DNA of 5,468 nt from assembly GCA_002455215.1 (NCBI GenBank), contig DKKK01000137.1, forward strand, positions 12,225-17,692. Direction: 5' to 3'. How positions within the stretch are numbered: the first letter of the stretch is position 1; each line of letters starts with the position of its first letter. This stretch comes from Anaerolineales bacterium UBA6668. Lineage in GTDB: Bacteria; Chloroflexota; Anaerolineae; Anaerolineales; UBA6668. Position numbers and translations under genes: made by a program. Shown here piece by piece: positions 1 through 5,278 of this stretch. Below the pieces are notes generated by a model. It was not told the origin of the DNA, searched no databases, and was given only the letters and a program-made list of their open reading frames with translations.

Positions 1-57
1 TTGGCTATGCCTGAGCAGTTACGGGAAATGCGCATTTTTCTGTTCGGTACAGTGTGA
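1..57 (+). CDS. Possible 3' end of an unidentified + strand gene (partial)
   Basis: The first frame is open from the window edge to a TGA at 55-57 and reads LAMPEQLREMRIFLFGTV. The mix of charged and hydrophobic residues looks like a protein C-terminus. Of the other two + frames, one hits a stop at once and the other gives a cysteine-rich, unlikely peptide. If real, this gene converges on the LCP gene with a 32-bp gap (58-89). That gap has no convincing terminator, only a 4-bp stem CCAG/CTGG at 61-73. Eighteen codons are too few to name a family, and an open frame of this length can arise by chance. Confidence 0.3.
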   Translation: MAMPEQLREMRIFLFGTV

Positions 58-89
58 TTACCAGATATGCTGGGCTGAGATATTCAAAC

Positions 90-2057
90 TTACGGCAAAT
101 ACACATCCGCTCCCAGAATTAGGCGAATTTCCGCTGTGCCAGCATTGTTGCCGCTAAAGATGTTGATAGGGGAAATTTTGAACGTTTCTACCAACCAACG
201 GGTGGCATACGGTCGTCCGCGATTGTCTATGATGACACTATTGGCATAGTCTTGGCGGTCGGCGTTGCCGGTGGCAATCACGTTAAAGCCTCGTTCTTTT
301 AGGTACGCTTCCGCAGTGCCAGCCAAGCCCGCAATGCCGCTACCATTTAAAATTTCAATCGTAGCATTTTCTTCCTTCACCAACCCTAGCAGAGCTTGTG
401 GGTCTAGGGGCGCTTCGGCGGTTTGTTTAGCGGGTTCTGGCAAGGACGGTTCATAAAAAATTTCATTGCGCAGTTGTTGTACCTTTTCGCGGTCCCAAAT
501 AAGCACATCTTGCCCGTCCGGTGTGATGTAATTTTGAATGATAAATGTGGTATCCAAAACATAGTTCTGGATACTGGCTTTGTCTATGTCATTTGCCAGC
601 AAGCCAAGCGCCATCATCTGACCATAATCCATATTGCTATCATACGCATCGGCAAGTGTTTGCAGTAGAGACGGCGTACTGGCAATTAAGCTGGGCAAGT
701 TGTTTAGGCTGGTGATTTTTTCGCGCACTGCCAAAATAACCTGTTGCTGACGCTTGGCACGGTCAAAATCGCTATTTTGGGTGTGGCGGGTGCGGGCGTA
801 TTTTAATGCCGTTCTGCCATCCAGATGTTGCCAGCCCGCTTCAATGTGAAATGGGTCAAAGCCATAATATACATCCGGATAGGTAGGGTCATCTATTGTT
901 TGTTCTACATACACATCAATCCCACCAATTTGGTCAATGAGCGTTTCGAAGGCGGTGAAACTGATGCGTGCGTAATAATCTACGTGAATGCCAAAATTGG
1001 CTTCAATGGTTTGCATTGCTAATGCCGCCCCACCACCGGGCAACTCATACAGGTCGCCTAAATAGTTGGCAGTGTTTAAGCGCCCTTGCGGAAAGCCCGG
1101 AATATCTACATACAGGTCGCGGGGTAAGGACAAAATGGTGGCTTTTTTGCCCACTGGGTCAATGGTTAGGAGCATCATCGAGTCGGTGCGGTATGCCCTT
1201 TCGCTTTCTACTTCGCGGCGGCGGTCAATGCCCATCAGCAAGACGGTCACTCGCCGAGTACCCTGCCATTTGGCAAAAGATAGCGCACTGCTCCCGCCAC
1301 CCGCATCGGGTATAACCCCACTACTGCCACTGCTTTGTTCATTGCTGTCGTTTGCCACGACTTCGCCACTCTCATTAATGGAAAAGCTAGGTGGTTTGGG
1401 TTGGCTGGATAAATCGGGGTTGCCTGCAAAATTGCGTGCCCCAGCGTACACAAGCCCACCCGCCAACAATACAGCCAACATGGCAAACAACACCAACACA
1501 GGGGTTGTCCAAGCTGGCAAGGCACGTTTTTTGCGCGATTTGCGCGAAGGTTCAGAGGGTGTATTCGTAATGGCTATTCTGTGCGCACCAAAGTGCTCCA
1601 ATGTCTCGGTAATATCTGGTTCGGTTTGCCTTTGGGCGTGAGTGTGGCGCATTATAGCACGGCGACTCACATTTGGTTCAAGGTTTGCTTCATCTCTTAA
1701 TTGTGGATTAAGCTTAAACAAACCGGATTTGTGGGCTACCCCTTGCCAAAAGCCGCCATGCCAGAATTTTAGGGGCAACTGTTGGGGCTGAATAGCGGGG
1801 CGGTGCGGTGTGCGCCGCACATAAGCGGGTTGTTCATATGGCTGGATATGGGGTTCGCCCAATGGAGTAGGGCTTTGTCGCTTTGCTGGTGGCAGATTGG
1901 TTTGGACCACAGTGATAGGCTTGCTCGGTATGGCGGGCGTGAGTTGCTCAGACGGAGGTTTTGCATACAGTGGCGCAAAATCATCTCGCCAGTCCGGCAG
2001 GATAGGGGTGGGTGGATTGGAAGTGGGGGAATCGGTTTGCTTATACACACCTTGCAC
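90..2057 (-). CDS. LCP-family (LytR-CpsA-Psr) cell-wall polymer ligase with C-terminal LytR_C domain
   Basis: Membrane-anchored LCP enzymes transfer undecaprenyl-linked glycopolymers to peptidoglycan (or arabinogalactan) on the outer face of the cytoplasmic membrane. 'LytR transcriptional regulator' is an outdated name. Residues 1-180 are a long cytoplasmic tail, with 22 prolines in the first 100 residues. A basic stretch SRKSRKKR (171-178) precedes one membrane helix (about 183-205), giving N-in topology. A Gly/Ser-rich linker follows (about 240-260). The LCP domain spans about 268-450 and shows VLLMGIDRR (272-280), YRTDSMMLLTID (289-300), LSLPRDLYVDIP (309-320, with R313 and D314) and YARTRHTQNSDFDRAKRQQQ (420-439), which holds the arginines and aspartates typical of the pyrophosphate/lipid site. 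A LytR_C domain fills about 564-655 (IEILNGSGIAGLAGTAEAYL). At 655 aa it is long for the family because of the tail. The start is GTG at 2055-2057, 9 bp after the regulator's stop and with no Shine-Dalgarno sequence. The in-frame ATG at 1650-1652 (residue 136) is an alternative giving 520 aa. It is probably cotranscribed with the upstream regulator. The polymer substrate cannot be told from sequence. Confidence 0.93.
   Translation of the reverse strand: MQGVYKQTDSPTSNPPTPILPDWRDDFAPLYAKPPSEQLTPAIPSKPITVVQTNLPPAKRQSPTPLGEPHIQPYEQPAYVRRTPHRPAIQPQQLPLKFWHGGFWQGVAHKSGLFKLNPQLRDEANLEPNVSRRAIMRHTHAQRQTEPDITETLEHFGAHRIAITNTPSEPSRKSRKKRALPAWTTPVLVLFAMLAVLLAGGLVYAGARNFAGNPDLSSQPKPPSFSINESGEVVANDSNEQSSGSSGVIPDAGGGSSALSFAKWQGTRRVTVLLMGIDRRREVESERAYRTDSMMLLTIDPVGKKATILSLPRDLYVDIPGFPQGRLNTANYLGDLYELPGGGAALAMQTIEANFGIHVDYYARISFTAFETLIDQIGGIDVYVEQTIDDPTYPDVYYGFDPFHIEAGWQHLDGRTALKYARTRHTQNSDFDRAKRQQQVILAVREKITSLNNLPSLIASTPSLLQTLADAYDSNMDYGQMMALGLLANDIDKASIQNYVLDTTFIIQNYITPDGQDVLIWDREKVQQLRNEIFYEPSLPEPAKQTAEAPLDPQALLGLVKEENATIEILNGSGIAGLAGTAEAYLKERGFNVIATGNADRQDYANSVIIDNRGRPYATRWLVETFKISPINIFSGNNAGTAEIRLILGADVYLP
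1651..1681 (-). promoter_or_regulatory. Possible internal extended -10 promoter within the LCP gene
   Basis: On the minus strand, TATAAT (1656-1651) is a perfect -10 hexamer preceded by TGC, which makes a full extended -10 (TGnTATAAT). TTGAAC (1681-1676) is a 4/6 match to the -35 box with a long 19-bp spacer. It lies inside the proline-rich N-terminal coding region, exactly where the alternative ATG at 1652 falls. Transcription from it would begin downstream of that ATG and leave no obvious in-frame start before the membrane helix, so it may be a chance match. Confidence 0.2.
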
Positions 2058-2066
2058 AAGTGCAAG
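2051..2066. repeat. 16-bp inverted repeat covering the LCP gene start
   Basis: CTTGCAC and GTGCAAG are exact reverse complements separated by two A residues. The repeat fills the short gap between the regulator's stop and the LCP gene and includes the LCP GTG start (2055-2057). In the minus-strand mRNA it would form a short hairpin with a CUUG loop holding the start codon in the stem. As DNA it would be a near-palindrome. The pairing is seen directly; any role is inference. Confidence 0.55.
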
Positions 2067-2525
2067 CTATGTGCCACTGCGCTGACACTGCGGGCAAACG
2101 CCCGAAAGTTGGAGCCAGTGCTGGTGAATGCGATATTGGGTTTGATTTTCCACTAAGCGCATCAGGGCTTCTAATTCATCGCCGGCAAAATGCGTTGCCC
2201 GCCCGCACTGCTCACATAACAGCAAATGGCGGTGTCCACCCGCCACTGCGATATAGGCATGGCATCCCTGTGCCTGATGAACGCGCTCGACCAAGCCTAA
2301 TTCTTCCAGCGTTTCCAGTGTGCGATACACACTCACCAAACCCAAATCTGAATGATCGTGACGTGCCTGTTCAAAAATATCTTGGGCGGTCAGCACGCGC
2401 TCGCTACTCAGCAAACAGTCCACCACCGCCAACCGTCCGCTGGTCAGGCGATGCCCTTGTTCACGTAGGAGGAGATGCCAATAGGCGCGACGCATAGCTC
2501 TTTCGGAGTGGTCTGAGGGAAGCAT
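2067..2525 (-). CDS. Fur-family metal-responsive transcriptional regulator (Fur/Zur/PerR superfamily, subtype unresolved)
   Basis: This is a cytoplasmic dimeric DNA-binding repressor of the ferric/zinc uptake regulator family. Numbered from the ATG at 2523-2525 (152 aa), an N-terminal winged-helix domain includes GHRLTSGRLAVVDCLLSS (24-41) and the typical recognition segment SVYRTLETLEELGLVER (65-81). The C-terminal dimerisation domain has both structural zinc pairs, C104-x-x-C107 and C144-x-x-C147. H98, H100, E119 and H136 match one metal site of the family (H87, D89, E108 and H125 of E. coli Fur). Several ligands of the other, usual sensing site are not conserved (see findings), so I do not assign iron, zinc or peroxide sensing. 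A longer frame begins at a TTG (2562-2564). The ATG is preferred because it is the standard codon, leaves a normal-length tail before the first helix and lies downstream of possible promoters. No Shine-Dalgarno sequence is visible at either. It is divergent from recF and 9 bp upstream of the LCP gene, which likely shares its transcript. Confidence 0.92.
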   Translation of the reverse strand: MLPSDHSERAMRRAYWHLLLREQGHRLTSGRLAVVDCLLSSERVLTAQDIFEQARHDHSDLGLVSVYRTLETLEELGLVERVHQAQGCHAYIAVAGGHRHLLLCEQCGRATHFAGDELEALMRLVENQTQYRIHQHWLQLSGVCPQCQRSGT

Positions 2526-2543
2526 ACGGATATTGTAACGTTT

Positions 2544-2565
2544 TTTGGTGAGAAATGCTACCAAA
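2544..2565. repeat. Inverted repeat upstream of the Fur-family gene, possible operator
   Basis: TTTGGT (2544-2549) and ACCAAA (2560-2565) are exact reverse complements with 10 bp between them. The repeat is centred about 30 bp upstream of the regulator's ATG, in the divergent intergenic region. Fur-family genes are often autoregulated through dyads near their promoters, but this one does not resemble the classical Fur, Zur or PerR box. Six-bp arms with a free spacer are common by chance. Confidence 0.25.
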
Positions 2566-2576
2566 CCATAGGCTCC

Positions 2577-2605
2577 AACATACAGAAATTACATATTTGC
2601 CGCAA
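2577..2605 (-). promoter_or_regulatory. Weak candidate promoter for the Fur-family gene
   Basis: On the minus strand, TTGCGG (2605-2600, 3/6 match) and TATGTT (2582-2577, 4/6 match) are separated by 17 bp. They would give a start near 2570 and a leader of about 45 nt. A competing possibility is the better -10 TACAAT (2537-2532), six bases before the ATG. It would give a leaderless message but lacks a good -35. Neither is strong. Confidence 0.22.
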
Positions 2606-2663
2606 TAGGCCGCTGTTTTGAACCCGCCAAGCACATGCAAACATTGTGAAGCCACTTAACAAT

Positions 2664-2692
2664 TTGTCAAAAAGCCTTTCATCGGCGATAAT
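2664..2692 (+). promoter_or_regulatory. Sigma70-type promoter for recF
   Basis: TTGTCA (2664-2669) matches the -35 consensus at five of six bases and GATAAT (2687-2692) matches the -10 at five of six, with the ideal 17-bp spacer. Transcription would start near 2698-2700, giving a leader of about 50 nt before the GTG at 2751. It is the best promoter match I found in the 225-bp divergent region. Because it lies inside the longest possible recF frame, it argues that the true recF start is downstream. It may also serve obg and nadD. Confidence 0.55.
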
Positions 2693-2701
2693 GGGGGGCA
2701 C

Positions 2702-2721
2702 GCGACTGCCAAGCCAGTTGC
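2702..2721 (+). promoter_or_regulatory. Stem-loop at the predicted 5' end of the recF transcript
   Basis: GCGACTG (2702-2708) can pair with CAGTTGC (2715-2721) as seven base pairs including one G-U, closing a six-base loop. If transcription starts near 2699, this hairpin lies at the very 5' end of the mRNA and about 30 nt before the start codon. An outer stem, GGGGGCA (2694-2700) with TGCCCCC (2734-2740), could enclose it in any longer transcript. The function is unknown; it could protect the 5' end or affect translation. Confidence 0.35.
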
Positions 2722-2750
2722 TCCCATCCTGTTTGCCCCCGCCCCATCCC

Positions 2751-3971
2751 GTGTACATTCGCCACTTATCCCTCACCAATTTTCGCAATTATCGGCGGCT
2801 TGAAGTCTCGCTTCCCACGGGTGCTTTGATTTTGGTTGGGCGCAACGCACAGGGCAAAACCAGTATTTTGGAGGCGATTCACTATCTCACCAGCGCTTCT
2901 AGCCTGCATGGCACCGACCGCCAGCTATTAAATTGGTTGGCGGTGCGCACAGATGCCAACCCATTTATGAAAATTGTGGCGGAAGTGGTGACGGCGCATG
3001 AGATTCGCAAGGTGGATGTGCGGCTGGAAACCAGCGATGGCGGTTTTGGCAAAGAGCGTCCCTTGCGCAAGACGGTACTCATCAATGGGGTACGCAAACA
3101 GGTGGGAGAGTTAAGCCGGGTGGTGAATGCGGTTTTATTTTTGCCGCAAGATATGGCGCTGGTAGAAGGTGCGCCGGCTTTGCGCCGGCGTTATCTGGAT
3201 GCGCTCATTAGCCAAGTAGACCCCGATTATGCCCCCACTTTGCTAGAATATGGTAAAGTGCTTACCCAACGCAACGCTTTGCTCAAACAGTTTGGCGAAA
3301 GTGGCAGAAGCGACGAATCTCAATTGCAATTTTGGGATGTCCAACTTTGCCAGCACGGGGCAATCCTAATCAACAAACGGGCACGCGCCCTGGAAGAATT
3401 GGAGTTGTATGCCAGTCGGCTACACCGCGATTTGACAGGGGGCTTAGACTACTTGCACCTAGCCTATCAACCCAACTTTGACCCGGTCGTCCAAGCAAGC
3501 GAGCAGTTGCAATTTGGGCTAACTGTGCCGATACAACGCGCTCGCCTTGCCGAAGCACAGATGATGACGAGTATGCAAGCTCGTTTGTTAGAATTACGCG
3601 CCGAAGAGCTAGCCCGTGGCGTAACAGTGATCGGCCCTCACCGTGATGAATTGCGCTTTATTGCCAGTGGGGTGGACATTGGCTTGTATGGTTCGCGCGG
3701 GCAGGGGCGTAGCGCAGTGCTTGCCCTAAAGCTAGCCGAACTTCAGTGGATTCACGCCCGCACAGACGAGTATCCGATCCTACTGTTAGACGAAGTTCTG
3801 GCGGAGTTGGATAGCCAACGGCGGCGTGACTTATTGGAACGCACTGGGGTTGTGCAACAAAGCCTGATGACAACCACCGACCTAGATGGTTTTGAACCCG
3901 CTTTTCGAGCTCAAGCTCGCATTTGGCAAATTCATCAAGGCACTGTCGAGATTCCCGACCACAAGCGCTAA
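2751..3971 (+). CDS. recF: DNA replication and repair protein RecF
   Basis: RecF is a cytoplasmic SMC/ABC-like ATPase that works with RecO and RecR to load RecA at gapped DNA and stalled forks. From the GTG at 2751 it is 406 aa, close to the usual 360-400. The N-terminus (V)YIRHLSLTNFRNYRRLEV is the classic RecF opening. The Walker A motif is GRNAQGKTS (30-38). The family segment LPQDMALVEGAPALRRRYLD is at 131-150. A helical arm lies around 160-290. IGPHRDEL (294-301), the signature region GSRGQGRSAVLALKLAE (314-330) and Walker B with D-loop, PILLLDEVLAELDSQRR (342-358), complete the ATPase head. The frame stays open upstream to an ATG at 2646, and another ATG lies at 2691, but the extra residues do not look like RecF and both start at or before the predicted -10 box, so GTG 2751 is chosen. 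No Shine-Dalgarno sequence is seen; the preceding 30 bases are 25 pyrimidines. obg follows after 29 bp with no terminator, suggesting an operon. Confidence 0.95.
   Translation: MYIRHLSLTNFRNYRRLEVSLPTGALILVGRNAQGKTSILEAIHYLTSASSLHGTDRQLLNWLAVRTDANPFMKIVAEVVTAHEIRKVDVRLETSDGGFGKERPLRKTVLINGVRKQVGELSRVVNAVLFLPQDMALVEGAPALRRRYLDALISQVDPDYAPTLLEYGKVLTQRNALLKQFGESGRSDESQLQFWDVQLCQHGAILINKRARALEELELYASRLHRDLTGGLDYLHLAYQPNFDPVVQASEQLQFGLTVPIQRARLAEAQMMTSMQARLLELRAEELARGVTVIGPHRDELRFIASGVDIGLYGSRGQGRSAVLALKLAELQWIHARTDEYPILLLDEVLAELDSQRRRDLLERTGVVQQSLMTTTDLDGFEPAFRAQARIWQIHQGTVEIPDHKR
3172..3190 (+). repeat. GC-only 7-bp hairpin inside recF
   Basis: CGCCGGC (3172-3178) and GCCGGCG (3184-3190) are perfectly complementary around a five-base loop. 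The region also reads as the direct repeat GCGCCGGC at 3171-3178 and 3182-3189. It encodes the conserved APALRRR segment, so codon choice for Ala-Pro-Ala and Arg may explain it. It lacks the T-run of a terminator. Confidence 0.4.
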
Positions 3972-3974
3972 CAA

Positions 3975-3988
3975 TTTCTTTTCTCTTT
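3975..3988 (+). promoter_or_regulatory. Polypyrimidine tract before obg, possible S1-type translation enhancer
   Basis: A run of 14 pyrimidines (TTTCTTTTCTCTTT) sits in the 29-bp gap between the recF stop and the obg ATG, ending 12 bases before the start. The gap has no Shine-Dalgarno sequence and no terminator. Pyrimidine- or U-rich leaders can be bound by ribosomal protein S1 in bacteria. That this tract does so is inference. Confidence 0.3.
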
Positions 3989-4000
3989 AAGTAAACCAAC

Positions 4001-5278
4001 ATGAGCAGTGAAAATCGTTTTTTTGATACCGCAGATATTTTTATCGCTTCCGGCAACGGCGGCAATGGCATGGTGCATTTTCGCCGTGAAAAGTTTGTGC
4101 CACGTGGTGGACCAGACGGCGGTGACGGCGGCAATGGCGGTTCGGTGTATTTGGTGGTAGATCCACACCTGAACACGCTGGAAAAATTCCGTTTTACCCA
4201 TCGCTTTCAAGCGGAACATGCCAAACACGGCGGACCGGTCAAGCGTAGCGGTAAAAGCGGCGAGGACTTGCTCATTGGCGTCCCGGCTGGCACAGTGGTG
4301 TATGATGCTGAAACCGACGAAGCTTTGGGCGATTTAACCGAGAGTGGGCAAAAACTTCTGGTCGCTAAAGGTGGTCAAGGTGGGCGTGGCAATCAACACT
4401 TCGCCAATTCGCGCCGCCAAGTCCCCTTTATCGGTGAGAAAGGGGAACCCGGACAAAGCCGGCAACTTCGCCTGGAGCTAAAAATTATTGCCGATGTGGG
4501 CATTGTCGGTATGCCGAATGCGGGTAAATCCACGTTTCTTTCGGTGGTGACTGCCGCTAAACCCAAAATTGCCAATTATCCTTTCACCACCCTAGTTCCC
4601 AACTTAGGTGTAGCACAATTGGATGGTTACCATACACTTGTCCTAGCCGATATTCCGGGGTTGATTGAAGGCGCACATTTGGGGGTGGGTTTAGGCTTTG
4701 AATTTTTGCGCCACATCCAACGTACCCGCGTGTTGATTCACCTGCTGGATGGAACAAACGAAAATCCACTGCTGGATTACTCACAAATTCAGAGCGAACT
4801 GGCATTGTTTGACGAGAACTTAGCGGAAAAGCCCCAGGTGGTGGTGTTGAACAAGCTCGATATGCCGGAAACACAAGCGCGTTACCCGGAACTACGCTCC
4901 GCCTTTGCAGAGCGGGGTATTGAGCTATTCAGCATGTCGGCAATTGCCCAACAAGGGGTGCGCGAAGTGCTGTACAAAGCCTCCGCTCTGCTCAAGGATG
5001 CGCCGCCTGCCCCAGTAGTGGAAATTACACCGGTCTATCGCGCTGTAGCCGACCCGGGCTATTTTGAAGTCACCCAAGAAGAACCACACGTATTTCGCAT
5101 TCGTGGCGAAAAGGTAGAGCGTGCCGCTCGGCAAACCTACTGGGAATTTGACGATGCCGTGCGCCGTTTTCAACGTATTTTGGAAACCTTGGGCGTACAA
5201 AATGCTTTGCGGGCGGCAGGCGTGCAACCCGGTGATACCATTCGCATTGGTGACAACGAGTTAGAATGGCAAGAATAG
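4001..5278 (+). CDS. obg: GTPase Obg (CgtA), ribosome assembly and stress GTPase
   Basis: Obg is an essential, slowly cycling GTPase that associates with the 50S subunit and ties ribosome maturation to growth and (p)ppGpp. The 425-aa protein has all three family domains. The glycine-rich OBG fold (about 8-163) includes GNGGNGMVHFRREKFVPRGG (18-37), a run of G-G-D/N repeats at 36-47 and KGGQGGRGN (123-131). The G domain has G1 GMPNAGKST (170-178), G2 YPFTT (193-197), G3 DIPG (217-220) followed by LIEGAHLGVGLGFEFLRH, G4 NKLD (284-287) and G5 SAI (313-315). The C-terminal OCT domain spans about 345-425, with VFRIRGEKVERAA and WEFDDAVRRFQRILETLGV. The length is typical for a protein with OCT. The ATG at 4001 fits the family N-terminus and lacks a Shine-Dalgarno sequence. 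It lies 29 bp after recF, and its last codons overlap nadD, a neighbour of obg in many bacteria. Confidence 0.97.
   Translation: MSSENRFFDTADIFIASGNGGNGMVHFRREKFVPRGGPDGGDGGNGGSVYLVVDPHLNTLEKFRFTHRFQAEHAKHGGPVKRSGKSGEDLLIGVPAGTVVYDAETDEALGDLTESGQKLLVAKGGQGGRGNQHFANSRRQVPFIGEKGEPGQSRQLRLELKIIADVGIVGMPNAGKSTFLSVVTAAKPKIANYPFTTLVPNLGVAQLDGYHTLVLADIPGLIEGAHLGVGLGFEFLRHIQRTRVLIHLLDGTNENPLLDYSQIQSELALFDENLAEKPQVVVLNKLDMPETQARYPELRSAFAERGIELFSMSAIAQQGVREVLYKASALLKDAPPAPVVEITPVYRAVADPGYFEVTQEEPHVFRIRGEKVERAARQTYWEFDDAVRRFQRILETLGVQNALRAAGVQPGDTIRIGDNELEWQE

Noticed and set aside
1..35. Minus-strand ATG at 33-35 opening a frame to the window edge (MRISRNCSGIA)
   Set aside because: Only about 11 codons are visible, with no ribosome-binding site or family signal, and it competes with the + strand frame at 1-57.
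26..37. Perfect 12-bp palindrome AAATGCGCATTT as a terminator for the LCP gene
   Set aside because: The stem has no room for a loop beyond four pairs, it is not followed by a U-tract on the minus strand, and it may lie inside coding sequence.
1066..1641. A 191-codon open frame on the + strand antisense to the LCP gene
   Set aside because: It lies wholly opposite a well-supported domain protein, has no recognisable motif and looks like a shadow of that gene's codon use.
2558..2569. Mini-ORF ATG-GTT-TGG-TAG on the minus strand upstream of the Fur-family gene, with GGAG just before it
   Set aside because: Three codons with a motif only three bases from the ATG is easily chance; nothing else suggests a leader peptide.
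3972..4000. Possible terminator or separate promoter between recF and obg
   Set aside because: The 29-bp gap has no inverted repeat and no -35/-10 pair, so readthrough is the simpler view.
4118..4140. Short GGCGGN-type repeats in obg
   Set aside because: They encode the conserved glycine-rich repeats of the Obg fold and need no other explanation.
3658..4176. A 172-codon minus-strand open frame across the recF-obg junction
   Set aside because: It is antisense to conserved RecF and Obg motifs; its proline-rich product mirrors the glycine-rich Obg repeats.
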